A DNA stretch of 64,000 nt from assembly GCA_004791255.1 (NCBI GenBank), contig SRUQ01000005.1:196710-260709 (forward strand), in the 5' to 3' direction. The position numbers and the translations under genes were made by a program. This DNA is from a bacterium M00.F.Ca.ET.205.01.1.1 (GTDB lineage: Bacteria > Pseudomonadota > Alphaproteobacteria > Rhizobiales > Rhizobiaceae). The notes under the pieces were generated by a model that did not search any database, had not been told where the DNA came from, and saw nothing but the letters and a program-made list of their open reading frames with translations. Below, piece by piece: positions 37,081 through 46,599 of this stretch. The first letter of the stretch is position 1; each line of letters starts with the position of its first letter.

Positions 37081-37165
37081 CCGCCATGCAACGACAATTT
37101 CGTCCCGAGGCGACGAAGGCGTCCTTACCGCGCAAACCAAGACAACAAACAAGGAGTTGGGAACA

Positions 37166-38017
37166 ATGAAGAAACTTGGCGTACTAGCCGGCGTCGCTGG
37201 CCTGGCATTGGCGGCGGTGCTTGCCGCCTCGACCGGCGGTTCGGCCGACGACAGCAAGCTCGAGCAACTGAAGGCTCAAGGCTTCGCCCGCGTCGCCATC
37301 GCCAATGAGCCGCCCTATACGGCGGTTGCCGCCGACGGCAAGGTCTCGGGCGCCGCGCCCGACGTGGCGCGCGAGATATTCAAGCGTCTCGGCGTCGGCG
37401 ACATCGTCGCCTCGATCTCCGAATATGGCGCCATGATCCCCGGCCTGCAGGCCGGCCGTTTCGACGTCGTCACCGCCGGTCTGTTCATGAAGCCGGAACG
37501 CTGCGCGGCGGTCGCCTATTCCGAGCCGGTGCTGTGCGACGCCGAGGCGATGCTGGTGAAGAAGGGCAATCCGAAAGGCTTCAAGAGCTACGAGGATGTC
37601 GCCAAGGACACCAGCGCCACCATCGGCGCGCCCGGCGGCGGCACCGAGGAGAAGCTGGCGCTCAATGCGGGTGTGCCGCGCGAACGTGTCATCGTCGTGC
37701 CGGATGGCCAGAGCGGCCTGAAGATGCTGCAGGACGGCCGTATCGACGCCTATTCGCTGCCTGTGCTGTCGATCAATGACCTGGTCAAGAAGGCCAACGA
37801 TCCGAACCTCGAAGTCATCGCACCGGTGCAGGGCGCGCCGGTCTATTGCGACGGCGCCGCCTTCAAGAAGGGCGACGAGGCGCTGCGCGACGCTTATGAT
37901 GTCGAACTGGCCAAGATGAAGAAGTCAGGCGAGTTCGCCAAGATCATCGAGCCCTACGGCTTCTCGGCCGCGGCGGCGATGTCGACGACGCGCGACAAGC
38001 TCTGCGCGGCGAAGTGA
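37166..38017 (+). CDS. ehuB: Ectoine-binding periplasmic protein EhuB
   Basis: 283 residues with a strong AAGGAG site and a signal peptide (MKKLGVLAGVAGLALAAVLA). The mature protein has the type II binding fold of polar amino acid SBPs, with VAIANEPPYTAV and AGLFMKPERCAAVAYSEPV. In Sinorhizobium EhuB the ligand sits in an aromatic cage; the Tyr and Phe of these two segments are candidates for it. A hairpin follows the stop codon. Confidence 0.9.
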   Translation: MKKLGVLAGVAGLALAAVLAASTGGSADDSKLEQLKAQGFARVAIANEPPYTAVAADGKVSGAAPDVAREIFKRLGVGDIVASISEYGAMIPGLQAGRFDVVTAGLFMKPERCAAVAYSEPVLCDAEAMLVKKGNPKGFKSYEDVAKDTSATIGAPGGGTEEKLALNAGVPRERVIVVPDGQSGLKMLQDGRIDAYSLPVLSINDLVKKANDPNLEVIAPVQGAPVYCDGAAFKKGDEALRDAYDVELAKMKKSGEFAKIIEPYGFSAAAAMSTTRDKLCAAK

Positions 38018-38021
38018 TTTT

Positions 38022-38048
38022 CCTTCTCCCCCGTTCACGGGGAGAAGG
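38022..38048. repeat. CTTCTCCCC-type hairpin between ehuB and ehuC
   Basis: CCTTCTCCCC and GGGGAGAAGG form a stem of about 10-11 bp with a short loop, 4 bases after the ehuB stop codon. No T run follows, so it is more likely a repeat or RNA-stabilising hairpin than a terminator. GGTGGCCCGAAGGGCC follows it. Confidence 0.75.
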
Positions 38049-38181
38049 TGGCCCGAAGGGCCGGATGAGGGGCGGCGCCATACTTTTGTAAGGTCGCGCT
38101 GCTCCTCATCTGCCTGCCAGCTCTAGTCACTCGAAAAGCCAAGCAATTGGCCTTTCGTTCGCTACGCGAACCGCTCCTCAA

Positions 38182-38199
38182 CTCCCCGCAAACGGGGAG
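38182..38199. repeat. CTCCCCG hairpin before ehuC
   Basis: CTCCCCG-CAAA-CGGGGAG, a second hairpin of the same type in the 213-base ehuB-ehuC gap. Confidence 0.65.
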
Positions 38200-38230
38200 A
38201 ACGACGCCAAACGCAAACGTTGGAATCCGA

Positions 38231-38890
38231 ATGACCCAGTGGTCCGGCTATCTCGGCCTGATAGTGCAGGGAGCCCTTGTCACCATCGAGCTGACGCTGA
38301 TGGGCTCGGTGCTCGCCCTGATCATGGCCTTTCTCGCCGGCATGGGACGGCTGTCGCGCTTCTTCGTGCTGCGGGCGCTCGCCACCGCCTATATCGAGTT
38401 CTTCCGCGGCACTTCGATCTTCGTGCAGCTGTTTTTCGCCTATTTCGTGCTGCCATTGGTGGGCCTCGAACTGACGCCGCTGCAGGCCGGCGTGCTGGCG
38501 CTCGGCTTGAATGTCGGCGCGTATGCGGCGGAGGTGGTGCGCGGCGCCATCCAGTCGATCGGCCGCGAGCAGTATGAGGCCTGCATCGCACTCAACCTTG
38601 GCCGCTGGCATGGCATGCGCCATGTCATCCTGCCGCAGGCGTTACTGGTGATGCTGCCAACCTTCGGCAACAACGCCATCGAGTTGCTCAAGGCGACATC
38701 GGTCGTCTCGCTGATCTCGCTTGCCGACCTCACCTTCCAGGCGCAGGTGGTGCGCGCCCAGACCGGCAACACCATGGTGCCGTTCGCCACCATCCTGGTC
38801 ATCTACTTCATCCTGGCGCTGCTCATCTCGTGGGGCGTACGCTCGCTGGAACGCCGCATGGCGCGCGGCCTCGACGGAGTGCGTGTCTGA
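38231..38890 (+). CDS. ehuC: Ectoine ABC transporter permease EhuC
   Basis: 219 residues from the ATG at 38231, with about five membrane segments. The His/Glu/polar amino acid permease motif is EFFRGTSIFVQLFF early and the EAA-like loop EACIALNLGRWHGMRHVILP later. It pairs with EhuD. The ribosome site is weak. Confidence 0.88.
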   Translation: MTQWSGYLGLIVQGALVTIELTLMGSVLALIMAFLAGMGRLSRFFVLRALATAYIEFFRGTSIFVQLFFAYFVLPLVGLELTPLQAGVLALGLNVGAYAAEVVRGAIQSIGREQYEACIALNLGRWHGMRHVILPQALLVMLPTFGNNAIELLKATSVVSLISLADLTFQAQVVRAQTGNTMVPFATILVIYFILALLISWGVRSLERRMARGLDGVRV

Positions 38891-38924
38891 TGGCCAGAGT
38901 CCTCCCGATGAATTGGGCCCGCTA

Positions 38925-39584
38925 ATGGACTGGGATTGGAATTTCGTCTGGGAAATCATGCCGACCCTGATCCAGGGCGTGAAGATCACCATCCTGGCGA
39001 CGCTGCTTGGGTCGGTGCTGGCGGCGATCGTCGGTCTGGGCATTGCGCTGGCGCGCCGCTCGCCCAACAAGGCGATGTCGCGCACTGTCGGCTGGGCGGC
39101 CGAGTTCATTCGCGGCACGCCGCTTCTGGTGCAGCTCTATTTCATCTTCTACGTGCTGCCCGACATCGGCATTCTGCTGCCGCCGCTGGTCGCCGGCGTC
39201 ATCGGGCTTGGGCTGCACTACGGCACCTACACCGCGGAAGTCTATCGCGCCGGCATCGACAATGTGCCGCGCGGCCAGTGGGAGGCGGCCAAGGCCTGCA
39301 ACCTCAGCGCCCGGCAGACCTGGTCCCACATCATCATCCCGCAGGCCATTCCGCCGATGATCCCGGCGCTGGCAAACTATTTCATCGCCATGTTCAAGGA
39401 GACGCCGCTGCTCTCGGCGATCACGGTGCTGGAACTGATGAACCAGGCGAAAAGCGTTGCCAACACCTACTACCGCTATATCGAACCGATTACGCTGGTC
39501 GGCGCCTTCTTCCTCGCCATCAGCCTCTGCTCCGTCGTGCTGCTGCGCTGGCTCGAACGCCGCTACGGCAAGATCGAGAGGTAA
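38925..39584 (+). CDS. ehuD: Ectoine ABC transporter permease EhuD
   Basis: 219 residues from the ATG at 38925, with about five membrane segments. It contains EFIRGTPLLVQLYFIFYVLP and the EAA loop EAAKACNLSARQTWSHIIIP. The gene is 34 bases after ehuC and 3 bases before eutA. Confidence 0.88.
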   Translation: MDWDWNFVWEIMPTLIQGVKITILATLLGSVLAAIVGLGIALARRSPNKAMSRTVGWAAEFIRGTPLLVQLYFIFYVLPDIGILLPPLVAGVIGLGLHYGTYTAEVYRAGIDNVPRGQWEAAKACNLSARQTWSHIIIPQAIPPMIPALANYFIAMFKETPLLSAITVLELMNQAKSVANTYYRYIEPITLVGAFFLAISLCSVVLLRWLERRYGKIER

Positions 39585-39587
39585 CCG

Positions 39588-40367
39588 ATGAAACCCTTGC
39601 CCGAGATCAAGGTCGCACCCAGCCGGCCGACCCTCGACGACCGCCCGCTCGCCAAGCGCGTCGGCTTGATCATCCTGGCCACCGACCACACGACCGAACC
39701 GGATTTCCGCCGCATGGTGGCGAACGATCGGATCGGCGTCTATGTCGCGCGCATTCCCTATGCCAACCCGACAACCCCGAACAATCTGCGCAAGATGCAG
39801 CCGGCCTTGACGGCGGGCGCGGCCTTGATACTGCCCGACGAACCGCTCGACGCCATCTGCTATTCCTGCACGTCAGCTTCGGTGGTGATCGGCGATGCCG
39901 AGATCGAAACGGCGATCCAGGCGGCCAAGCCGGGGGTTCCTGTCGTCACCCCGCCAATGGCGGGCGTGCGCGGGCTGAATGTCCTGGGCGTGCGCAGGAT
40001 CAGCATCCTCACCCCTTACACCGTGGAGACCTCCAGGCCGATGGCCGCTTATTTCGCGGCGCGTGGGTTCGACATCGCCAGCTTCACCTGCCTTGGTTTT
40101 GAAGACGACCGCGAGATGGCGCGTATCGCGCCGGCCGCACTTGTCGATCTGGCGCGACAGGTGACACATGCGCAGGCCGACGCCTTGTTCGTGTCCTGCA
40201 CGGCTTTGCGCGGTGCGCTCGCGGTGACCGGCATGGAGCAGGCGATCGGCCGGCCGGTGGTGACCAGCAACCAGGCGACGGCCTGGAACTGCTTGCGTCT
40301 TTGCGGCGATGAGACAGCCCATCCCGAATTCGGCCGTCTGATGACGCTGCCATTGCCGCGCGGCTGA
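39588..40367 (+). CDS. eutA: EutA, Asp/Glu racemase-maleate isomerase-like protein
   Basis: 259 residues. It has the two cysteines of the arylmalonate decarboxylase/maleate isomerase fold, in CYSCTSASVVIG and FVSCTALRG. In ectoine clusters EutA works with EutB and EutC in turning 5-hydroxyectoine into ectoine; the stereochemical step is assigned to it by proposal rather than full proof. Order eutA-B-C-D-E is preserved here. Confidence 0.88.
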   Translation: MKPLPEIKVAPSRPTLDDRPLAKRVGLIILATDHTTEPDFRRMVANDRIGVYVARIPYANPTTPNNLRKMQPALTAGAALILPDEPLDAICYSCTSASVVIGDAEIETAIQAAKPGVPVVTPPMAGVRGLNVLGVRRISILTPYTVETSRPMAAYFAARGFDIASFTCLGFEDDREMARIAPAALVDLARQVTHAQADALFVSCTALRGALAVTGMEQAIGRPVVTSNQATAWNCLRLCGDETAHPEFGRLMTLPLPRG

Positions 40368-40372
40368 CGACC

Positions 40373-41359
40373 ATGTCGATCGTAACCCTTCGCGATATCC
40401 AGGCCGCGCGCGAGCGCATCGTCGGAAAGGTCGAACGCACGCCGACCGTTCTGTCCCGGAGTCTTTCCGAACTTGCCGGCGCTCCTGTTCATCTCAAGCT
40501 CGAGCATCGCCAGATCACCGGCAGCTTCAAGCTGCGTGGCGCATCGAATGCCGTTGCTTCACTGAACCAAGACGAGAGAGCGCGCGGCGTGGCTGCCGCC
40601 TCGACAGGCAATCACGGCAGGGCGCTTGCCCATGCGGCGAAGTGCCAGGGCATGCGCGCCGTGATCTGCATGTCGCGGCTGGTGCCCGGCAACAAGCTCG
40701 ACGAAATCCGCCGGCTTGGCGCGGAAGTCCGCATCGTCGGCAACAGCCAGGACGACGCGCAGCAGGAGGTCGAGAGGCTGGTGACGGAAGAAGGGCTGGT
40801 GATGCTGCCGCCTTTCGACCATCCGGCGATCATTGCAGGCCAAGGCACGCTTGGGCTGGAGATGATGGAAGAGGTGCCCAATGCCGCGCTGGTGCTGGTA
40901 CAGCTTTCCGGCGGCGGGCTGGCCTCGGGCATCGCGGCCGCGGTCAAGAGCCTCAGACCCGCGACAAAAATCATCGGCGTCTCGATGGCACGCGGCGCGG
41001 CCATGAAGGCCAGCCTCGACACCGGCCGGCCGGTGCAGGTGGAAGAACTGCCGACATTGGCGGACTCGCTCGGCGGCGGCATCGGCCTCGACAACCGGCT
41101 GACCTTCGCCATGTGCCGCGACCTGCTCGACGACGTCATCCTGCTCAGCGAGGACGAGATCGCCGCCGGCATCCGTCATGCCTATGAGCAGGAACGCGAG
41201 ATCGTCGAGGGCGCTGGCGCGGTCGGCATCGCCGCGCTGCTCGCCGGCAAGTTCAAGGCGAGCGGGCCGGTGGTTGTTCTGCTTTCCGGCCGCAACATCG
41301 ACATGAACGCACATCGCAGGATCGTCTGCGGTGAGGCAACCGGGGAGCGCGCCTCATGA
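40373..41359 (+). CDS. eutB: EutB, PLP-dependent threonine/serine dehydratase-like enzyme
   Basis: 328 residues. The PLP lysine is in ITGSFKLRGASNA, and the glycine-rich phosphate loop is QLSGGGLASGIAAA. It is proposed to remove water from the hydroxylated compound on the way from hydroxyectoine to ectoine. The stop overlaps the eutC start (ATGA). Confidence 0.88.
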   Translation: MSIVTLRDIQAARERIVGKVERTPTVLSRSLSELAGAPVHLKLEHRQITGSFKLRGASNAVASLNQDERARGVAAASTGNHGRALAHAAKCQGMRAVICMSRLVPGNKLDEIRRLGAEVRIVGNSQDDAQQEVERLVTEEGLVMLPPFDHPAIIAGQGTLGLEMMEEVPNAALVLVQLSGGGLASGIAAAVKSLRPATKIIGVSMARGAAMKASLDTGRPVQVEELPTLADSLGGGIGLDNRLTFAMCRDLLDDVILLSEDEIAAGIRHAYEQEREIVEGAGAVGIAALLAGKFKASGPVVVLLSGRNIDMNAHRRIVCGEATGERAS

Positions 41360-42348
41360 GCCGCATGACCATCCTGACCGAAGCGCAATTGCGTGAGATT
41401 GTGACGCTCGATCTCGACGCCGTCGCCTGTGTCGAAAACGCCTTCCGCGCACTGGCAACGCTGCCGGTGGCGATGCCGCCCATCCTGCGCCTCGACATTC
41501 CCGAACATCGCGGCGAGGTCGACGTGAAGTCCGCCTATGTGCCCGGCATTGACGGCTTCGCGGTCAAGATTAGCTCCGGCTTCTTCGACAATCCAAAGCT
41601 CGGCCTGCCGAGCGGCGGCGGCATGATGGTGCTGCTTTCCGCCAGGACGGGCGTGGTCGAGGCACTGCTGCTCGACAACGGCTACCTCACCGATGTCCGC
41701 ACGGCTGCTGCCGGCGCGGTCGCGGCCAAGCACCTGTCGCGAGCGAACAGCACAGTCGCGGCGATCTTCGGCGCCGGCGTACAGGCCGGATTGCAATTGG
41801 AAGCACTGCGTCTTGTCAGGCCGATCGAGGAAGTCCGCATGTGGGCACGCGACGCCGCCAAGGCCGAAGCCACGGCTGCCCGCTTGCGCGAAAGACTGGG
41901 TATCATGGTGCGGGCCGAGCCGGATGCGGCGAACGCGGCGGCCGGCGCCGACATCATCGTCACCACCACGCCCTCGACCGAGCCGCTGATCAAGGCGGGT
42001 TTCGTCTCCGCCGGCCAGCACATCACGGCGATGGGTTCGGATGCCGAGCACAAGAACGAGATCGCCCCGGCAATCCTGCGCATGGCCGATCTCTACGTCG
42101 CCGACAGCGCCAAGCAGACGCGGCGACTAGGCGAACTGCACCACGCCATCGCGGCGGGTGTGATGGCCGCCGATGTCGAGGTCGTCGAACTCGGCCAGAT
42201 CATCGCCGGCGACAAGCACGGAAGGCGCACGGCCAGCGACATCACAATCGCCGATCTGACCGGCACCGGAGTTCAGGACACCGCCATTGCCACGCTCGCC
42301 CGCGACCGGGCGCGAACCGCCAAGGCCGGAACGTCTTTCGAAAGCTGA
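41356..42348 (+). CDS. eutC: EutC, ornithine-cyclodeaminase-like enzyme
   Basis: 330 residues of the ornithine cyclodeaminase/mu-crystallin family. The Rossmann motif is IFGAGVQAGLQLEAL and the catalytic part includes LTDVRTAAAGAVAAKHL. It is thought to complete conversion to ectoine by NAD-linked chemistry. It is distinct from the arginase-linked cyclodeaminase at 24.6 kb. Confidence 0.88.
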   Translation: MSRMTILTEAQLREIVTLDLDAVACVENAFRALATLPVAMPPILRLDIPEHRGEVDVKSAYVPGIDGFAVKISSGFFDNPKLGLPSGGGMMVLLSARTGVVEALLLDNGYLTDVRTAAAGAVAAKHLSRANSTVAAIFGAGVQAGLQLEALRLVRPIEEVRMWARDAAKAEATAARLRERLGIMVRAEPDAANAAAGADIIVTTTPSTEPLIKAGFVSAGQHITAMGSDAEHKNEIAPAILRMADLYVADSAKQTRRLGELHHAIAAGVMAADVEVVELGQIIAGDKHGRRTASDITIADLTGTGVQDTAIATLARDRARTAKAGTSFES

Positions 42349-42359
42349 TAACCGGCCAG

Positions 42360-42405
42360 AGCGTGATCCGGAAAAGTGGGAACCGGTTTTCCGAAAGATC
42401 ACGCT
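42360..42405. repeat. Rhizobial palindromic element between eutC and eutD
   Basis: AGCGTGATCCGGAAAAGTGG pairs with a complementary arm ending GAAAGATCACGCT across AACCGG, giving an imperfect hairpin of 46 bases. This GATCCGGAAAAGTGGGAACCGG type recurs in many rhizobial genomes. It starts 11 bases after eutC. Confidence 0.75.
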
Positions 42406-42443
42406 CAACAAGAGTAGGCCCAAAAAAACGAGGACCAAGAACA

Positions 42444-43622
42444 ATGCAACCGAGCCTGAAATTCTCGCGCGGCGAATATGCGGAACGCCTTGCCAAGACC
42501 CGCAAGGCGATGGAGGCGAAAGGCGTCGATCTTCTGATCGTCAGCGATCCTTCCAACATGGCCTGGTTGACGGGCTATGACGGCTGGTCCTTCTACGTGC
42601 ATCAGGCGGTTATCGTGCCGCCTACCGGCGAGCCGGTCTGGTATGGCCGCGGCCAGGACGCCAATGGCGCCAAGCGCACCGCCTATCTCGCCCATGACAA
42701 CATCGTCGGCTATGCCGACCATTACGTGCAGTCGACCGAGCGCCACCCGATGGACTTCTTGTCCAGCGTGCTTGCCGATCGTGGCTGGGGCAAGCTCACC
42801 ATCGGCGTCGAGATGGACAATTACTGGTTCTCCGCAGCCGCCTTCGCCTCTTTGCAGAAGCACCTGCCCAACGCCCGCTTCGTCGATGCCACCGCGCTGG
42901 TCAACTGGCAGCGCGCCGTGAAAAGCCCGACCGAGATCGACTACATGCGCAAGGCGGCCCGTATCGTCGAAGCGATGCACCAGCGCATCTTCGACAAAAT
43001 AGAAGTCGGCATGCGCAAATGCGACCTCGTCGCCGAGATCTATGATGCCGGCACGCGCGGCGTCGATGGTATCGGCGGCGACTACCCGGCGATCGTGCCG
43101 CTGCTGCCGTCGGGCGCCGACGCTTCGGCGCCGCATCTGACCTGGGACGACAGACCGATGAAGGCGGGCGAGGGCACCTTCTTCGAGATCGCCGGTTGCT
43201 ACAACAGGTATCACTGCCCGCTCTCGCGAACTGTCTTCCTTGGCAAGCCGACGCAGGAATTCCTCGATGCCGAGAAGGCGACGCTGGAAGGAATGGATGC
43301 AGGCCTTGCCGCAGCAAGGCCCGGCAACACCTGCGAGGGCATCGCCAACGCCTTTTTCGCGGTGTTGAAGAAGTATGGGATCGTCAAGGATAACCGCACC
43401 GGCTATCCGATCGGTATTTCGTATCCGCCGGACTGGGGCGAACGCACGATGAGCCTGCGCCCCGGTGACCGCACCGAACTCAAGCCCGGCATGACCTTCC
43501 ATTTCATGACCGGCCTGTGGCTGGAGACGATGGGGCTGGAGATCACCGAATCGATCCTGATCACTGAAACCGGCGTCGAGTGCCTGGCGAATGTGCCGCG
43601 CAAGCTGGTGGTGAAGGATTGA
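42444..43622 (+). CDS. eutD: Ectoine hydrolase EutD/DoeA
   Basis: 392 residues from the ATG at 42444. It is a creatinase/prolidase-type M24 protein with the N-terminal domain SDPSNMAWLTGYDGWSFYV, the C-terminal pita-bread fold and the segment PIGISYPPDWGERTMSLRPG. DoeA opens the ectoine ring to acetylated L-2,4-diaminobutyrate. The product is also the EnuR inducer. It is followed by eutE after 5 bases. Confidence 0.9.
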   Translation: MQPSLKFSRGEYAERLAKTRKAMEAKGVDLLIVSDPSNMAWLTGYDGWSFYVHQAVIVPPTGEPVWYGRGQDANGAKRTAYLAHDNIVGYADHYVQSTERHPMDFLSSVLADRGWGKLTIGVEMDNYWFSAAAFASLQKHLPNARFVDATALVNWQRAVKSPTEIDYMRKAARIVEAMHQRIFDKIEVGMRKCDLVAEIYDAGTRGVDGIGGDYPAIVPLLPSGADASAPHLTWDDRPMKAGEGTFFEIAGCYNRYHCPLSRTVFLGKPTQEFLDAEKATLEGMDAGLAAARPGNTCEGIANAFFAVLKKYGIVKDNRTGYPIGISYPPDWGERTMSLRPGDRTELKPGMTFHFMTGLWLETMGLEITESILITETGVECLANVPRKLVVKD

Positions 43623-43627
43623 GCCCG

Positions 43628-44629
43628 ATGTCCACTCTCCGCCCGTCGCCGATCGCGCCGACAGTCGACTTCGACAAGGACGGCGTCCAGCATGGCTTTC
43701 TGCGCCTGCCCTACAGCCGCGACGACTCGGCGTGGGGTTCGGTGATGATCCCGATCTGCGTCATCCGCAACGGCAACGGGCCGGCCGCGTTGCTTACAGG
43801 CGGCAACCATGGCGACGAGTATGAAGGGCCGTTGGCGCTCTACGAACTTGCCCGCACGCTCGACCCGAAAACCGTCTCCGGCACGGTCATCATTGTGCCG
43901 GCGATGAACTATCCGGCTTTCCGTGCCGGCACGCGCACGTCGCCGATCGACAAGGGCAACATGAACCGCAGCTTCCCCGGGCGGCCGGAAGGCACTGTGA
44001 CGGAGAAGATCGCCGACTATTTTCAACGGGAACTGCTGCCTCGCGCGGACATCGTGTTCGACTTCCACTCCGGTGGCAGGACGCTGGACTTCGTGCCGTT
44101 TTGCGCCGCCCACACTGTGCCCGACAAGGCGCAGGAACAAAAAGCCTTCGCGGCGGTCGAGGCCTTTTCGGCGCCGTTCTCGATGCGCATGACCGAGATC
44201 GATGCCGTCGGCATGTACGACACGGCGGCGGAGGAGATGGGCAAGGTGTTTGTCAGCACCGAGCTTGGCGGCGGCGGGACGTCCCGGGCCGAAACAGTGC
44301 GCATCGCGCGGCGCGGCATTCTCAACGTCCTGCGCCATGTCGGCATTGCCTCTGGTGCGGTCGAGAAGGGCACAACACAGTGGCTCGACATGCCCTCCGG
44401 CGATTGCTTCGCCTTCGCCGAGGACGACGGCATGATCGAAACGATGGTCGATCTCGGCGAGCCTGTCGAAGAAGGCGCGGTGCTGGCGCGCATTCATTCC
44501 ACCGGCCGCACGGGCATCGCCCCACGGGAGATCAGGGCCAAGATGTCCGGCATGCTGGCGGCAAGGCATTTCCCCGGGCTGGTCAAGGCCGGCGATTGCG
44601 CCGCTGTGGTTGCTGTATTGGTTGAATGA
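43628..44629 (+). CDS. eutE: N-acetyl-diaminobutyrate deacetylase EutE/DoeB
   Basis: 333 residues of the AstE/AspA zinc-peptidase family. Zinc ligands are expected in TGGNHGDEYEGPLAL (His, Glu) and FDFHSGGR (His). It removes acetate from the product of EutD to give L-2,4-diaminobutyrate, the substrate for DoeD. It is the last gene of the ehuABCD-eutABCDE run. Confidence 0.9.
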   Translation: MSTLRPSPIAPTVDFDKDGVQHGFLRLPYSRDDSAWGSVMIPICVIRNGNGPAALLTGGNHGDEYEGPLALYELARTLDPKTVSGTVIIVPAMNYPAFRAGTRTSPIDKGNMNRSFPGRPEGTVTEKIADYFQRELLPRADIVFDFHSGGRTLDFVPFCAAHTVPDKAQEQKAFAAVEAFSAPFSMRMTEIDAVGMYDTAAEEMGKVFVSTELGGGGTSRAETVRIARRGILNVLRHVGIASGAVEKGTTQWLDMPSGDCFAFAEDDGMIETMVDLGEPVEEGAVLARIHSTGRTGIAPREIRAKMSGMLAARHFPGLVKAGDCAAVVAVLVE

Positions 44630-44736
44630 CGGCAAACCTGCGGGCCGGATGCCGGCGGCGCGATGGCGACAAGTCCGTCAGCACTCCGAGGCGGCATCGG
44701 TGCGAATGAAGCGAGACCCTCGTCGGGGCGACTGCC

Positions 44737-45183
44737 TCAGCCCGGCTTGCGCTCGACGATGTAGATGTGGTCGGCCGCCAGCACCACCTCGCCGCGCTGG
44801 TTGATGACCTCGCAGCGCTCGATCACCCGTCCTGAACCCGTGCGCTTGGGGTCGTCCTCCTTGGCCGCGATCGTGGTGCGGGTGCGGATGGTGTCGCCGA
44901 TGAACACCGGCTTGATGAAGCGCAGCCGGTCGTAGCCATAGGAGAAGGCAACCGGGTTGATCACGCTCGCCGTCAGCCCGACGCCCACCGAGAACACCAG
45001 CGTGCCATGCGCGATGCGCTGGCCGAACGGCGTCGTCTTCATGAACTCGGCGTCCATGTGGTGCGGGAAGAAGTCGCCGGTGTGTCCGGCATGGACGATG
45101 AAGTCGGTCTCGGTGATGGTGCGGCCGCTGGTCAGCCGCGAAGCGCCAATCTCGTAGTCTTCGAAATAGGTGATCTGTTCCAT
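44737..45183 (-). CDS. MaoC-family hot-dog dehydratase
   Basis: 148 residues. The MaoC hydratase motif region is [20 protein letters not shown]. The later block [19 protein letters not shown] is nearly identical to that of the second MaoC protein at 56205. Known relatives hydrate or dehydrate acyl-CoA compounds. It is the last gene of the minus-strand sugar operon, which is unusual company for an acyl-CoA hydratase. Confidence 0.83.
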   Translation of the reverse strand: MEQITYFEDYEIGASRLTSGRTITETDFIVHAGHTGDFFPHHMDAEFMKTTPFGQRIAHGTLVFSVGVGLTASVINPVAFSYGYDRLRFIKPVFIGDTIRTRTTIAAKEDDPKRTGSGRVIERCEVINQRGEVVLAADHIYIVERKPG

Positions 45184-45191
45184 GTCCTGCC

Positions 45192-46268
45192 TTACGGCTT
45201 TTCGGCCAGCGGCGTCGCTGGCGCGGCACTCGATCTATAGGCGGCTTCCACCAGCGCCATCGTGTTCCAGGCATCCTCGACCGAGCTGACAAGCTCGGCG
45301 TCTTCACCTGCTGCAAAGCGCTGGACGTTGGCCATGCGGCCCACGAAGGCGTCGGGAAACCATTCGCCGGCGAGCGGCACGGCGATCCAGTCCGTTCCGC
45401 CTTTCGGGTAGATTTCCAGAATGTCCGGCTCACCGGTGGGATAGTCGAGATTGAGGCCGAGCTTGAGATAGGCCGCACCCTCGGTGCCGCAGATGCGGAA
45501 CTCGCAGGCCTGGTGCCGGCGCCCGAACTTGTGGTCGTGGTTGATCGACAGCGCGCAACGCACGGTCTCGCCATAGTCGAGAATGGCGCTGGTCCGGGTC
45601 TGCGCCACCGTATGGTTGGGGTGGCCGAGCGACTTGGCGTGCACCCCTCTGGGATCGCCGAGCAACTGCCTGATCAGGTCGAGATAGTGGATCGAGTGCA
45701 TGGCGATCTCGACGCGCGGCGCCTTGAGCAGGAACTCCCACAATTGCCACGGCGTCGCCAGCGCCAGCCAGGCGTCGAAGTCGACGATTTCACCCAGCCA
45801 GCCCTTGGCGATGGCATCCTTCAGCGCCAGCATCATCGGCGCAAAACGGAGCTGGAAATTCACCGCCGCCTTGAGGTTTTTGGCGCGGCAGATTTCGAGG
45901 ATTTCGGTTGCCTCGCCGAGATAGTTGCCCATCGGTTTCTGGATCAGGGCGACCGCACCGTCGGGCAGGGCCTTCAGGATCTCGGCGTGCCGGCCCGGTG
46001 GCGTCGCCAGATCGAAGATCGCGTCGTTGACGGCTGCGGCTTCTTCCACCGAGCCGAAGGCCGCCACGCCCCATTTCCCGGCCAGGGCCTGTGCCTTGGC
46101 CTGGTCCGGATCGTAAAGGCCGGCAATCGGGAACCCGGCCTTTCGATAGGCGGGAAAATGCGCGTCGCCGGCGATCGATCCGGCACCGAAAGTGACGATC
46201 GGCCGGGGTGTTGAAGGTTTTGGCCAGGACTGGACGAGCAAGGCAGGGTCGAAACCGCCCTCAGTCAT
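45192..46268 (-). CDS. Gfo/Idh/MocA-family oxidoreductase
   Basis: 358 residues. The N-terminal Rossmann motif is [15 protein letters not shown], and IQKPMGNYL matches the EKP-type motif of the family with Gln in place of Glu. The C-terminal alpha/beta domain follows. The start overlaps the end of the mutarotase gene by 8 bases. It probably oxidises a sugar or sugar acid imported by the adjacent ABC system. Confidence 0.87.
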   Translation of the reverse strand: MTEGGFDPALLVQSWPKPSTPRPIVTFGAGSIAGDAHFPAYRKAGFPIAGLYDPDQAKAQALAGKWGVAAFGSVEEAAAVNDAIFDLATPPGRHAEILKALPDGAVALIQKPMGNYLGEATEILEICRAKNLKAAVNFQLRFAPMMLALKDAIAKGWLGEIVDFDAWLALATPWQLWEFLLKAPRVEIAMHSIHYLDLIRQLLGDPRGVHAKSLGHPNHTVAQTRTSAILDYGETVRCALSINHDHKFGRRHQACEFRICGTEGAAYLKLGLNLDYPTGEPDILEIYPKGGTDWIAVPLAGEWFPDAFVGRMANVQRFAAGEDAELVSSVEDAWNTMALVEAAYRSSAAPATPLAEKP

Positions 46269-46590
46269 AGTGGAAGACCTCGGCCATGCTGGCCCACCAT
46301 TCGCCCTCCTTGCGGGTCGTGAGCGGCTCCTGGCATGGGATGCAGACGGACCACCATTCCTGCGTCTTCGGATCGGCCGCCATCTTGGCCATGTCGGCCG
46401 TGTAGTCGGTGCCGTGATATTCGAAATAGGAAAACAGCAGGTTCTCCGGCCGCTTCAGGTAGATCGAATAGTTCTTGATGTTGCAGGCAGAGATCATGGT
46501 CAGCACGTCGGGCCAGACAGCGGCATGCAGGCGGACGTACTCCTCGACCTTTTCCGGCTTCAGCCCCAGCACCATCCCCATCCGCTGCAT
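46261..46590 (-). CDS. L-rhamnose/L-fucose mutarotase-like protein (RhaM family)
   Basis: 109 residues, the usual RhaM length, with GGAGACAGAC before the ATG. Family features are RMGMVLGLKPEKVEEYVRLH and IKNYSIYLKRPENLLFSYFEYHG. It interconverts sugar anomers before oxidation. It lies between the dehydratase and Gfo/Idh genes. Confidence 0.87.
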   Translation of the reverse strand: MQRMGMVLGLKPEKVEEYVRLHAAVWPDVLTMISACNIKNYSIYLKRPENLLFSYFEYHGTDYTADMAKMAADPKTQEWWSVCIPCQEPLTTRKEGEWWASMAEVFHYD

Positions 46591-46599
46591 GTCTGTCTC

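Noticed and set aside
38022..38048. Rho-independent terminator between ehuB and ehuC
   Set aside because: A T run lies before the stem, not after it, on the transcribed strand, so I list it as a repeat hairpin.
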